A stretch of 15,437 bases of DNA from Bacillus sp. AFS037270 (GTDB taxonomy: Bacteria > Bacillota > Bacilli > Bacillales_B > DSM-18226), in the NCBI RefSeq assembly GCF_002585305.1, contig NZ_NUNF01000040.1:18570-34006 (forward strand), read 5' to 3'. Position 1 is the first letter of the stretch; each line of letters starts with the position of its first letter. Positions 1-8,100 of the stretch are shown in pieces. The notes beneath the pieces are model-generated. The model did no database searches, was not told the origin of the DNA, and saw nothing but the letters and a program-made list of their open reading frames with translations. Both the position numbers and the translations under genes were made by a program.

Positions 1-80
1 GTCCAAAAGGTTAAAGAACAGCCTTCCAGCCGGCTCGTCTTGTGCTTGTCGCCGATAGGCGGGCGCCTTACGCTTTTCTT
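1..80 (+). repeat. Right part of a long-form intergenic repeat, cut by the window edge
   Basis: The last bases (62-80) read GGCGCCTTACGCTTTTCTT, a variant of the right end shared by the other copies (GCGCTTCCGCTTTTCTT at 13360-13376 and 9650-9666). The body also aligns with the right half of the 13131-13376 copy: both carry an AAGG...CCTT mini-hairpin (arms 7-10 and 22-25 here) followed by GCCGGCTCG. The left end lies outside the window, so total size is unknown. No coding potential is seen. It sits upstream of spoVG, at the boundary with the preceding gene, which is expected to be yabJ from conserved gene order. Confidence 0.7.
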
Positions 81-196
81 ATAATGCGAAAGGCTTATTT
101 TACCGACTATTTTCTACGATTCACGTGTTGAAAACGTTTATTCCTACAAATGTTCACGATTTTGCCCTAAATTTTCAAAAAAAAATAAAAATTAAA

Positions 197-223
197 GAAG
201 GATAATAGAATTAATTGTTGAAT
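197..223 (+). promoter_or_regulatory. Probable SigH promoter of spoVG, with an AT-rich upstream region
   Basis: GAAGGATAA at 197-205 matches the SigH -35 pattern RWAGGAWWT except at the last base. TGAAT at 219-223 matches the -10 pattern RGAAT except at the first base. The spacer is 13 bases. spoVG of B. subtilis is a classic SigH gene, repressed by AbrB through an AT-rich upstream box. Here bases about 170-197 are an almost pure A/T run and could play that part, which is inferred from position and composition only. Bases 81-170 hold no gene and no other signal I can support. Confidence 0.65.
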
Positions 224-266
224 TTATTTAACTAGCATTTTATATAATCAAAAAGGGTGTGAGCAC

Positions 267-557
267 ATGGAAGTAACTGACGTAAGATTACGCCGGGTAA
301 ATACGGATGGAAGAATGAGAGCGATTGCATCAATCACATTGGATAATGAATTTGTTGTTCATGACATCCGTGTTATTGACGGAAACAACGGTTTATTTGT
401 AGCTATGCCAAGTAAACGTACTCCAGATGGAGAATTTCGTGACATTGCGCATCCAATCAATTCGGGAACACGTGGTAAAATCCAAGAAGCTGTCTTGGCA
501 GAGTATCACCGATTAGGTGAATTGGAAGTAGAATTTGAAGAAGCCGGAGCTTCCTAA
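267..557 (+). CDS. spoVG: SpoVG, septation and sporulation RNA/DNA-binding regulator
   Basis: This 96-residue protein matches SpoVG over its full length (B. subtilis SpoVG is 97 residues). It opens [11 protein letters not shown] and carries the family's conserved DIAHPI and RGKIQEAV segments near residues 60-75. SpoVG proteins are small site-specific nucleic-acid-binding regulators; in Bacillus the gene influences asymmetric septation and cortex formation, and in other Firmicutes it affects virulence and cell-wall genes. The ATG at 267 follows a usable but non-ideal ribosome binding site (GGGTG at 255-259, 7-base spacing). The tail is acidic ([10 protein letters not shown]). It is monocistronic here, between a SigH-type promoter and a terminator at 572. 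Identification is very secure; the molecular targets cannot be read from this sequence. Confidence 0.97.
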   Translation: MEVTDVRLRRVNTDGRMRAIASITLDNEFVVHDIRVIDGNNGLFVAMPSKRTPDGEFRDIAHPINSGTRGKIQEAVLAEYHRLGELEVEFEEAGAS

Positions 558-571
558 GGATTTTAACAACT

Positions 572-610
572 AGGGCCTTTCTTCTATGAAGGCTCTTTTT
601 ATTGTTTTTT
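572..610 (+). terminator. Rho-independent terminator of spoVG
   Basis: AGGGCCTT (572-579) pairs with AAGGCTCT (589-596) with one G-U pair. A T-rich tract (TTTTTATTGTTTTTT) runs to 610. It separates spoVG from the glmU promoter. Confidence 0.85.
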
Positions 611-698
611 ACCCCCAAAAACAAACCCCTCAATTCATTTTCTATTCAAGCTTTCATACTACTTAATATGACAAAATTAGACACTTTCCCATCATTCC

Positions 699-727
699 TT
701 GAAAAGCGAGTTCATTTACGTTAATAT
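699..727 (+). promoter_or_regulatory. SigA promoter of glmU-prs(-ctc)
   Basis: TTGAAA (699-704), a 17-base spacer and TAATAT (722-727) form a good vegetative promoter. The predicted start near 734 gives a leader of about 30 bases before glmU, too short for a riboswitch. Between 611 and 698 nothing else is seen. Confidence 0.75.
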
Positions 728-763
728 TTTTAATGGATAAAAAGGTAAATTGGAGGATTGAAC

Positions 764-2137
764 ATGCCTAATCGTTATGCTGTGATTTTGGCTGCAGGGC
801 AAGGAACGCGGATGAAATCTAAGCTTTATAAAGTTTTACACCCAGTGTGCGGTAAACCTATGGTACAACATGTAGTTGATCAAATAACAAAGCTTAATAT
901 TAAAGAAATGGTCACAATCATCGGTCACGGAGCTGAAATGGTTCAAGCACAATTAGGTGATAGAAGTTTCTATGCATTACAAAAAGAACAGCTGGGCACT
1001 GCCCATGCGGTTATGCAAGCTCAAGATATGCTTGAGGGAAAAGAAGGTATAACGATCGTTGTTTGTGGTGATACCCCGTTAATTAAAGCCGAAACAATGG
1101 AGTCTCTATTTAAACACCATGAACAATTATCGGCAAAAGCAACCATCCTCACTGCTAAAATTGATAACCCAACAGGATACGGACGCATAATCCGCAATCA
1201 AGAGGGGCTAGTCGAAAAGATTGTCGAGCATAAAGATGCTACAGAAGAAGAGCGGGAAATTAATGAAATTAACACAGGTACCTATTGTTTTGACAACCGG
1301 GCATTGTTTGAGGCTTTAAAAAATGTTTCAAACGATAATGTACAAGGGGAATACTACTTACCTGATGTGATTGAAATTATGAAGAAACAAGGTGAAGTGG
1401 TTACTGCCTACCAAACTGACGAATTTGAAGAAACCTTAGGTGTAAATGACCGAGTTGCCTTAGCAGAAGCGGAAAAGACTATGCGTTCACGAATTAATGA
1501 ATCCCATATGCGTAATGGGGTAACGATTATTGACCCTGCAAATACTTACATAGAAGCAGATGTCGAAATTGGGCAAGATACAGTTATCTATCCAGGAACC
1601 ATGATTAAAGGTCATTCAAAAATAGGTACAGAATGTATAATAGGTCCAAACTCTGAAATTGATACATGTGAAATTGGGAATGAAACGGTTATTCGTCAAT
1701 CAGCCGCTATTAACAGCTCCATTGGTTCTCATGTTAACATTGGGCCATTTGCACACATTCGTCCTGATTCCACCATCTTAGATGATGTCAAAATTGGCAA
1801 CTTTGTTGAGATTAAGAAGGCAGTCTTTGGAAAAGGAAGTAAAGCCTCACATCTAAGCTATATTGGGGATGCCGAGGTGGGCAGTGATGTAAACATTGGC
1901 TGCGGCTCCATAACAGTTAATTACGATGGGAAAAATAAATACTTAACAAAAATTGAAGATGGTGTCTTTATTGGCTGTAATTCTAATTTAGTTGCCCCAG
2001 TCACCATTAAAAAAGGCTCTTATGTTGCTGCGGGTTCGACGATCACAAAGAATGTGCCTGAAGAGGCTTTAGCGATTGCTCGTGCAAAACAAGTTAATAA
2101 AGAGGGTTACGTTCAGAAACTTAATCTTAAGAAATAA
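764..2137 (+). CDS. glmU: GlmU, bifunctional GlcNAc-1-P uridylyltransferase / GlcN-1-P acetyltransferase
   Basis: GlmU makes UDP-GlcNAc, precursor of peptidoglycan and teichoic acids. It acetylates glucosamine-1-phosphate using acetyl-CoA and then couples the product to UTP, in the cytoplasm. The protein has 457 residues (B. subtilis 456). The N-terminal uridylyltransferase domain (about 1-230) shows the nucleotide-binding LAAGQGTRM at 9-17 and GDTP at 102-105. The left-handed beta-helix acetyltransferase domain (about 250-457) shows hexapeptide repeats of the I-G-x type, and the expected catalytic His at about 363 in ASHLSY. The ATG at 764 is preferred over an in-frame TTG at 758 because GGAGG (752-756) stands 7 bases before the ATG, while the TTG would touch it. 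prs follows after 24 bases, so the two are cotranscribed. Confidence 0.98.
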   Translation: MPNRYAVILAAGQGTRMKSKLYKVLHPVCGKPMVQHVVDQITKLNIKEMVTIIGHGAEMVQAQLGDRSFYALQKEQLGTAHAVMQAQDMLEGKEGITIVVCGDTPLIKAETMESLFKHHEQLSAKATILTAKIDNPTGYGRIIRNQEGLVEKIVEHKDATEEEREINEINTGTYCFDNRALFEALKNVSNDNVQGEYYLPDVIEIMKKQGEVVTAYQTDEFEETLGVNDRVALAEAEKTMRSRINESHMRNGVTIIDPANTYIEADVEIGQDTVIYPGTMIKGHSKIGTECIIGPNSEIDTCEIGNETVIRQSAAINSSIGSHVNIGPFAHIRPDSTILDDVKIGNFVEIKKAVFGKGSKASHLSYIGDAEVGSDVNIGCGSITVNYDGKNKYLTKIEDGVFIGCNSNLVAPVTIKKGSYVAAGSTITKNVPEEALAIARAKQVNKEGYVQKLNLKK

Positions 2138-2161
2138 AGCTATTACAATTGGAGGGCAATC

Positions 2162-3118
2162 ATGTCTAATCAGTATTTAGATCCGAATTTAAAAGTATTT
2201 AGTTTAAACTCAAATATGCCTTTGGCAAGAGAAATTGCAAAATTCATTGGCGTTGAGCTGGGAAAATGCTCTGTAACCAGATTTAGTGACGGTGAGATTC
2301 AAATCAATATTGAAGAAAGTATCCGCGGTTGTGATGTCTATGTTATTCAATCAACGAGCCAGCCTGTTAATGAACATATCATGGAATTACTTATCATGAT
2401 TGATGCCTTAAAGAGAGCTTCTGCAAAAACCATCAACATTGTTATGCCTTATTATGGCTATGCACGTCAAGATCGTAAAGCACGTGCTCGTGAGCCAATT
2501 ACAGCTAAATTAGTGGCGAACCTGCTTGAAACTGCTGGAGCAACCAGAGTAATCTGTTTGGATCTTCATGCACCGCAAATTCAAGGCTTCTTTGAAATTC
2601 CAACTGACCATCTTATGGGTGTGCCGATTTTAGCAGAGTATTTTAAAAGCCGTCAATTCAATGGTGACGTGGTCATTGTTTCCCCAGACCATGGCGGTGT
2701 AACAAGAGCACGTAAATTGGCTGAGCGTTTAAAGGCTCCAATTGCTATCATCGATAAACGCCGTCCAAGACCAAATGTTGCGGAAGTTATGAATATAGTT
2801 GGTAACATTGAAGGTAAGATCGCGATCTTGATCGATGATATTATTGATACAGCAGGTACGATTACCCTTGCAGCTAATGCCTTAGTGGAAAATGGAGCAC
2901 AAGAAGTATACGCCTGCTGTACACACCCTGTGTTGAGTGGTCCAGCAATTGAAAGAATTCAAAATTCAAAAATAAAAGAATTAGTGATTACCAACTCGAT
3001 TGAGCTTCCTGAAGAGAAAAATATGGATAAAATTATTCATCTCTCTGTCGCACCATTACTTGGTGAAGCGATTATCCGTGTTCACGAAGAACAGTCAGTA
3101 TCTACATTATTTGATTAA
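2162..3118 (+). CDS. prs: Prs, ribose-phosphate pyrophosphokinase (PRPP synthetase)
   Basis: Prs makes 5-phosphoribosyl-1-diphosphate from ribose-5-phosphate and ATP, feeding purine, pyrimidine, NAD, histidine and tryptophan synthesis. At 318 residues it is the class I length (B. subtilis 317). Visible motifs are FSDGE (41-45), the ATP-binding flexible loop [11 protein letters not shown] (96-106), the catalytic-region [11 protein letters not shown] (134-144, His at 136) and the PRPP-binding loop DDIIDTAGT (225-233). The ribosome binding site GGAGGG (2151-2156) is 5 bases from the ATG. It follows glmU in the same transcription unit, which couples cell-wall precursor supply to nucleotide supply as in other Bacillaceae. 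No dedicated promoter is seen upstream of it. Confidence 0.98.
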   Translation: MSNQYLDPNLKVFSLNSNMPLAREIAKFIGVELGKCSVTRFSDGEIQINIEESIRGCDVYVIQSTSQPVNEHIMELLIMIDALKRASAKTINIVMPYYGYARQDRKARAREPITAKLVANLLETAGATRVICLDLHAPQIQGFFEIPTDHLMGVPILAEYFKSRQFNGDVVIVSPDHGGVTRARKLAERLKAPIAIIDKRRPRPNVAEVMNIVGNIEGKIAILIDDIIDTAGTITLAANALVENGAQEVYACCTHPVLSGPAIERIQNSKIKELVITNSIELPEEKNMDKIIHLSVAPLLGEAIIRVHEEQSVSTLFD

Positions 3119-3127
3119 TAAATAAAT

Positions 3128-3153
3128 GTTTAGACCCTCCTATTTTAGGGCAT
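3128..3153 (+). promoter_or_regulatory. SigB-type general-stress promoter of ctc
   Basis: GTTTAG (3128-3133) and GGGCAT (3148-3153) each differ by one base from the SigB consensus GTTTAA / GGGTAT, and the spacer is 14 bases. ctc is a well-known SigB gene in B. subtilis, which supports the call. The predicted start is about 3160, downstream of the left arm of the inverted repeat described next. Confidence 0.8.
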
Positions 3154-3185
3154 TTTTATATAGTAAGTGTTAATAATAGGAGGGT
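3134..3185 (+). promoter_or_regulatory. 11-bp inverted repeat enclosing the ctc ribosome binding site
   Basis: ACCCTCCTATT (3134-3144) is the exact reverse complement of AATAGGAGGGT (3175-3185), with 30 bases between them. The right arm contains the only ribosome binding site of ctc (GGAGGG, 3179-3184; ATG at 3195). The left arm lies inside the spacer of the SigB promoter. RNA running through from prs contains both arms, whereas SigB-initiated RNA should contain only the right one. The left arm can also fold locally (CCTA 3139-3142 with TAGG 3146-3149), followed by CATTTTTATAT, like a weak terminator. Confidence 0.7.
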
Positions 3186-3194
3186 ATCTAACGT

Positions 3195-3824
3195 ATGAGT
3201 ACTGTTTTACAAGCAAAAGAACGGACGGAACTCCGTCATTCAGCATTGAAACAACTCCGTAATAATGGAAATATCCCCGCAGTGGTTTATGGAGCAAAGG
3301 TTGAAAGTAAACCGGTATTTGTGAGTTCTGCAGATTTAACCAAAACCATCCGTACGGTCGGCAGAAACGGTGTCATTTCTCTTGATGTCGATGGCAATAA
3401 GTACGATGTCGTTTTATCGGATTATCAAGAGGATTCATTTAAAAAGGAAATTCTTCATGTTGATTTCTTAGCAGTAGATAAATCCTCCAAAATTAATGTG
3501 GAAGTCAGGCTTGCACTTGTTGGCGAAGCGATTGGCGTGAAAGATGGTGGTGTCTTGCAGCAGTCTATCCACCAGTTATCGATCACATCCACTCCGGATA
3601 ATATCCCGCAGCAAATTGAAGTGGATATCACCAACCTTCAAGTTGGTGAAACTGTTCTAGTAGGAAATATCCCTACCGGTGGAGGCTTTACTATTAATCA
3701 CGAGGATGAGGAAGTGGTTGCTTCCATCTTACCTCCAAGACAGGAAGAAGAAATTAACTCAGGTGAACAACAGCAGGAAGGTCATCCTGATCACGAAGAA
3801 GGCAGAGAAACTACTCCAGAATAG
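3195..3824 (+). CDS. ctc: Ctc, ribosomal protein bL25 family with C-terminal TL5 domain (general stress protein)
   Basis: Residues about 4-90 form the L25 domain, which binds 5S rRNA in the large ribosomal subunit. Residues about 98-182 form the second beta-barrel (TL5/CTC) domain, ending in VVASILPPRQ. The last 27 residues are a Gln/Glu/His-rich acidic tail. The protein has 209 residues (B. subtilis Ctc 204). In B. subtilis Ctc associates with ribosomes under stress, is SigB-controlled, and is also read through from glmU-prs. Here the ATG follows GGAGGG at 3179-3184, somewhat distant at 10 bases and buried in an inverted repeat. A degenerate repeat copy begins on the last base of the TAG stop, so the very end of the tail may have been shaped by that insertion (inference). 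Confidence 0.95.
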   Translation: MSTVLQAKERTELRHSALKQLRNNGNIPAVVYGAKVESKPVFVSSADLTKTIRTVGRNGVISLDVDGNKYDVVLSDYQEDSFKKEILHVDFLAVDKSSKINVEVRLALVGEAIGVKDGGVLQQSIHQLSITSTPDNIPQQIEVDITNLQVGETVLVGNIPTGGGFTINHEDEEVVASILPPRQEEEINSGEQQQEGHPDHEEGRETTPE

Positions 3825-3870
3825 AAAAGCTGAAGTGTCCGTTTAGCGAAGGACACTAGCTGCTAGGTAG
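3824..3870 (-). repeat. Short-form intergenic repeat, reverse orientation, abutting the ctc stop
   Basis: GAAAAGCTGAAG at 3824-3835 and CCGTTTAGCGA at 3839-3849 match the reversed copy at 9411-9436. Read on the minus strand it resembles the 9606-9666 copy (shared blocks TAGTGT, CTTC, CTAAACG, GCTTTTC). AGTGTCC (3834-3840) pairs perfectly with GGACACT (3851-3857), extended by AGCT/AGCT across a 2-base bulge. No T tract follows, so this is not itself a classic terminator. The left-end motif is degenerate, making the boundary near 3870 approximate. Confidence 0.65.
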
Positions 3871-3891
3871 TAATCAAAGTTTAAGAGTTCG

Positions 3892-3921
3892 AGACGTAAC
3901 CTATTTAAGGTTACGTCTTTT
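3892..3921 (+). terminator. Rho-independent terminator after ctc
   Basis: AGACGTAACC (3892-3901) pairs perfectly with GGTTACGTCT (3909-3918) over a 7-base loop, followed by only four T residues (3918-3921). The stem is strong but the T tract short. Confidence 0.75.
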
Positions 3922-3942
3922 AACGCATAATTAAGGAAATCA

Positions 3943-3951
3943 TGTTATTAT
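3943..3951 (+). promoter_or_regulatory. Possible extended -10 promoter of pth
   Basis: TGTTATTAT contains the TGn extension and TATTAT (one mismatch to TATAAT). No convincing -35 box lies 16-18 bases upstream. It falls just after the ctc terminator, where a promoter for pth is needed. The predicted start near 3958 leaves about 60 bases of leader before the pth ATG. Confidence 0.45.
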
Positions 3952-4017
3952 GGGAGAATGGCGATGTTCCGAAAATTTTTTAGAAGGATGACTAAACCGG
4001 AAGAGGTGGGAACACAG

Positions 4018-4578
4018 ATGAAATTAATCGTAGGTTTAGGAAACCCTGGAAAACAATACGATCAAACAAGACATAATATTGGCTTTGAGGTAATCGATAC
4101 ACTCTCGGATCAATTCTCTATTCCGTTAAATCAATCAAAATTTAAGGGCGTATATGGGATTGGCCTACATAACGGGGAAAAGGTACTACTTTTAAAACCA
4201 TTAACCTATATGAACTTATCAGGGGAATCAATCCGGGCGGTAATGGATTATTATCAAATAGAGTTAGAGGATTTATTAGTCATTTATGATGACCTGGATC
4301 TGCCTGTTGGCAAAATAAGACTTCGCCAAAAAGGGAGTCCAGGGGGGCATAACGGAATTAAGTCTACTGTTGCCCATCTGGGGACGCAGGAATTTAACCG
4401 GATTCGGATAGGAATTAACCGGCCAACTCCAGGAATGAGCGTACCTGATTATGTCCTAGGACGTTTTCGTCAGGAGGAGAGACCTTTTACTGAGGAAGCC
4501 GTAAAAAGAAGTGCAGACGCTTGTGCTGCTTGGCTAAAGAAGCCGTTTCTACAGGTTATGAATGAATATAATCAATAA
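4018..4578 (+). CDS. pth: Peptidyl-tRNA hydrolase (Pth, SpoVC)
   Basis: Pth cleaves the ester bond of peptidyl-tRNA released from stalled ribosomes, recycling tRNA; it is essential and cytoplasmic. From the ATG at 4018 the protein has 186 residues (B. subtilis SpoVC 188) and starts with the canonical [11 protein letters not shown]. Expected active-site residues are present: Asn9, His19 (TRHN), Asn66 (YMNLSG), the Asp in YDDLD (about 92) and Asn112 (GGHNG). The start is set by GAGGTGGG (4003-4010), 7 bases upstream. An in-frame ATG at 3958 would add a basic 20-residue extension not known in the family, and it lies at or before the likely transcription start. fin follows after 135 bases with no terminator visible between them. 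Confidence 0.97.
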   Translation: MKLIVGLGNPGKQYDQTRHNIGFEVIDTLSDQFSIPLNQSKFKGVYGIGLHNGEKVLLLKPLTYMNLSGESIRAVMDYYQIELEDLLVIYDDLDLPVGKIRLRQKGSPGGHNGIKSTVAHLGTQEFNRIRIGINRPTPGMSVPDYVLGRFRQEERPFTEEAVKRSADACAAWLKKPFLQVMNEYNQ

Positions 4579-4649
4579 TTGTTCATGATACTAGTCTTTC
4601 ATTCATACATTGAAGAAAAACAATGTTAACCCTCCACAAAGTAATCTAG

Positions 4650-4680
4650 TTGAATAACTTCCATTTATCAGGTTAATACT
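4650..4680 (+). promoter_or_regulatory. Weak candidate promoter of fin
   Basis: TTGAAT (4650-4655) and the GGTTAATACT block (4671-4680) are the only promoter-like pair in the pth-fin gap. fin of B. subtilis is SigF-dependent. GAATA with GGTTAATA 14 bases on resembles the SigF pattern (GYATA / GGnnAnA) imperfectly, and a poor SigA reading is equally possible. The rest of 4579-4649 shows nothing. Confidence 0.25.
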
Positions 4681-4713
4681 AGTAGTGGAATTCTAGATTA
4701 GGGAGGGACAGGC

Positions 4714-4944
4714 GTGGCCATCCAGTATTATTGCCGTCATTGTGGTACAAAACTTGGCTCTATTGAACAAACATCGATCCATGCAGAAACTCTAGGCCTT
4801 CATAAATTAACGGATCTGGAAAGACAGGAAATGGTCTCGTATGAATCATCTGGTGACATTCATATCAAAGCCATTTGCGAGGATTGTCAGGAAGCATTAG
4901 AGCGAAATCCAGATTACCATCAATATGATTTTCTTATTCATTAA
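4714..4944 (+). CDS. fin: Fin (YabK), zinc-containing inhibitor of SigF-directed transcription
   Basis: Fin is a 76-residue forespore protein that helps switch from SigF to SigG by antagonising SigF RNA polymerase in B. subtilis. The sequence has the same length as B. subtilis Fin and two CxxC pairs, C7/C10 (CRHCG) and C55/C58 (CEDC), forming an apparent zinc ribbon. The family ending ALxRNPxYHxY is also present. The start is GTG at 4714, preceded by GGAGGG (4702-4707) with 6-base spacing; no ATG is available. It lies between pth and mfd as in B. subtilis. A repeat copy begins 31 bases after the stop. Identification is secure; sigma control at this locus is inferred from the B. subtilis orthologue. 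Confidence 0.95.
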   Translation: MAIQYYCRHCGTKLGSIEQTSIHAETLGLHKLTDLERQEMVSYESSGDIHIKAICEDCQEALERNPDYHQYDFLIH

Positions 4945-4974
4945 AATAGTGGATAAAACACTCTACTTAGATAA

Positions 4975-5036
4975 TAGTCTAGCTTAGCTTTTTAGCGGCT
5001 AGTGTGCGCCGCTAAAAAGGGCGCTTCCGCTATTCT
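4975..5036 (+). repeat. Short-form intergenic repeat between fin and mfd
   Basis: The left end TAGTCTAGCT and right end GCGCTTCCGCTATTCT (5021-5036) match the other copies with one or two changes. The centre AGCG..TAGTGT...CTAAA aligns with the 9606-9666 copy. Its core is a 12-bp perfect stem: CTTTTTAGCGGC (4988-4999) with GCCGCTAAAAAG (5008-5019), loop of 8. It sits 6 bases upstream of the fin terminator. Confidence 0.75.
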
Positions 5037-5041
5037 AATCA

Positions 5042-5070
5042 GCTTTGGAAGCTCTCCAAAGCGTTTTTCT
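5042..5070 (+). terminator. Rho-independent terminator after fin
   Basis: GCTTTGGA (5042-5049) pairs with TCCAAAGC (5055-5062) over a 5-base loop, followed by GTTTTTCT. It isolates mfd from upstream transcription. Confidence 0.85.
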
Positions 5071-5079
5071 GTTTAAAAA

Positions 5080-5110
5080 TTTACTAATATAAATATTGTT
5101 TTAATATAAT
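5080..5110 (+). promoter_or_regulatory. Probable SigA promoter of mfd
   Basis: A perfect TATAAT lies at 5105-5110. The best -35 is TTTACT (5080-5085) at a long 19-base spacing. The region is very A/T-rich, which raises the chance of a fortuitous -10, but it stands directly between the fin terminator and the mfd ribosome binding site. The leader would be only about 20 bases. Confidence 0.5.
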
Positions 5111-5137
5111 TATTTCTTAAGGGAGGGAGGAGAAACC

Positions 5138-8100
5138 TTGAATGGTTTAAAATCACTATTTTTAAAGCAAGAAGATGTTCACTCCATCATTGCCGGGGTT
5201 GAAGAGGGATTAAAAGAACAACTAGTTGCAGGCCTATCTGGATCATCGCGGACCGTCCTAACTGCGTCTGTCTATGAAAAGATGAAAAGGCCAATCATGC
5301 TTGTCACCCATAATCTACTACAAGCCCAAAAACTCTATGATGATCTCGTCAATCTATTAAGTGAAAAGGAAGTCTTCCTTTTTCCAGCTAATGAATTAAT
5401 AGCTGCGGAGCTTAGCATTGCAAGTCCGGAATTAAAAGCCCAGCGAATTGAGGCGTTAAACTATTGGAGCAGGCAAAGTAAAGGTGTATTGATTGTCCCA
5501 ATTGCCGGATTAAAAAAGATTGTTCCTCCAAAAACACTATGGAAACAATACCAGTTGTCGTTAAAACTAGGAGAAGATATTAATATAGATAAGATGTTAA
5601 CGACCCTTGTTAAAATGGGTTACGTCCGGTCTGAGATGGTATCGACTCCTGGGGAATTTAGTGTAAGGGGTGGAATTATTGATATTTACCCACTTACTGA
5701 GGCAGACCCATTAAGGATAGAGTTGTTTGATACTGAAATTGATTCAATCCGATATTTCTCCCTTGATGATCAGCGGTCAAAAGAAAAAGTGAAAGAAGTT
5801 TTAATTGGACCAGCTACGGAAATCATCCTCGAAGCGGAGGACTATAGCCGAATTATCGGCAAGCTTGAAGAAGGATTGGCGCTGTCTTTAAGAAAATTAA
5901 AAGATGATAAAGCGAAAATGCAGTTAAGCCAAAATATCAGTTATGAGCTTGAGCAGTTGAAAAATGGCCAAAAACCAGACCAAGTCTATAAATACTTATC
6001 ATTAGCCTACGACAGGCCTAATAGTTTACTAGACTATCTGCCAAGCGATGGACTTGTGTTTGTAGATGAAATTAGCAGAGTTCAAGAGATGAATGATTCC
6101 CTCGTAAAAGAAGAAGCTGAGTGGTATACAGGTTTACTAGCAGAGGGGCAGATTATTCATGACCTGCATATTTCTCATGACCTTGGGGCAATGCTGCAAA
6201 GAAAAGAATTTCCGCTTCTCTATATGTCTTTATTTTTACGACATGTTGCCAATACAAGTCCACAAAATATTATCAATATTACTTGTAAACAAATGCAAAA
6301 TTTCCATGGTCAGATGCATTTATTAAAAGCAGAAATCGACAGGTGGAAAAAAGGAAATTATTCTATTCTATTTTTAGGGCCGGATGAAGAAAGGGTAAAG
6401 AAATTAGAGCGGGTCTTAGAGGATTATGAAATAAATGCCAGCGCCATGAAAGGTGATCAACAGCTCTTACCAGGTAAAGTTCAGATAATGCGAGGAAATC
6501 TTCATGCAGGATTTGAACTTTCTATTCAAAAAATTGCTGTCATCACTGAGGAAGAATTATTTAATAAGCGCGTCAAAAAATCAGCTAGCCGGCAGAAATT
6601 ATCGAATGCCGAACGGATTAAGAGTTACTCCGAGTTGAAAATTGGTGATTATGTTGTTCATGTTAATCATGGAATCGGTAAATACTTGGGGATTGAAACG
6701 CTAGTTATAAATGGTATTCATAAAGATTACTTGCATATCCGCTATCAAGGTTCAGATAAACTGTATGTTCCAGTGGAACAAATCGACCTTGTTCAAAAGT
6801 ATGTAGGATCTGAAGGAAAAGAGCCGAAGGTATATAAGCTCGGCGGCAGTGATTGGAAGAAGGTCAAGAAGAAAGTTGAATCATCTGTACAAGATATTGC
6901 GGATGACCTTATTAAGCTGTATGCGGAGCGGGAAGCGGCGGTTGGGTATGCCTTTTCTCCTGATGGGGATCTGCAGCGTGAATTTGAAACTTCTTTTGCT
7001 TATCAAGAAACCGAAGACCAGCTGCGCTCGATCCATGAAATTAAAAAGGATATGGAAAGATCGCGTCCAATGGACCGCCTTTTATGTGGTGACGTTGGTT
7101 ACGGTAAAACGGAAGTGGCCATCCGTGCGGCATTCAAGTCCATTGCTGATGGAAAGCAGGTAGCCTTCTTAGTTCCAACAACAATCTTAGCGCAGCAGCA
7201 CTTTGAGACATTGAGAGAACGTTTTCAAGATTATCCGATTAATATTGGCTTATTAAGCCGGTTCCGAACAAAAAAACAGCAGACTGAAACAATCAAAGGA
7301 TTAAAAGCAGGTACGGTTGATATTGTTGTAGGTACCCATCGCCTGCTATCAAAAGACATTGTTTACCGTGATTTAGGACTATTGATTGTCGATGAAGAAC
7401 AGAGATTTGGTGTTACACATAAGGAAAAAATTAAGAAGTTAAAAACAAATGTCGACGTGTTAACCTTAACGGCAACACCAATTCCAAGGACACTTCATAT
7501 GTCAATGCTTGGCGTACGGGACTTATCGGTCATCGAAACACCGCCGGAAAATCGTTTCCCTGTGCAAACATATGTTATGGAGTACAATGGTTCATTGGTA
7601 AGAGAAGCGATTGAACGTGAGCTTGCCAGGGACGGACAAGTATTCTTTTTATATAACCGGGTCGAAGATATTGAACGTAAGGCTGAAGAAATTTCCATGC
7701 TTGTTCCGGATGCCCGTGTAACGTTTGCACATGGGCAAATGACGGAAAATGAACTGGAATCAGTTATGATCGGTTTCTTAGCAGGGGAATTTGATGTGCT
7801 CGTGAGCACAACGATTATCGAAACGGGTGTTGATATCCCGAATGTAAATACCTTAATTGTGTTCGATGCAGATCGAATGGGCCTTTCCACGCTTTATCAG
7901 CTCCGCGGCCGGGTAGGCAGATCCAATCGTGTTGCTTATGCCTATTTTACGTACCGAAAAGATAAAGTCTTAACCGAGGTTGCAGAAAAGCGCCTTCAAG
8001 CGATTAAGGAATTTACGGAATTAGGGTCCGGATTTAAAATTGCCATGCGCGATTTATCGATTCGCGGGGCAGGGAATTTATTAGGTGCTCAACAGCACGG

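Noticed and set aside
758..763. TTG at 758 as the glmU start
   Set aside because: It directly abuts the GGAGGA ribosome binding site with no spacing; the ATG at 764 is correctly spaced and gives the family length.
4577..4624. A terminator after pth (ATTGTT ... AACAAT)
   Set aside because: The arms are short, A/T-rich and more than 30 bases apart, and no T tract follows.
7495..7890. A 131-codon minus-strand open frame inside mfd
   Set aside because: It is opposite the conserved helicase motifs of mfd, whose coding constraint explains the absence of stops; the Ser-rich composition is typical of a shadow frame.
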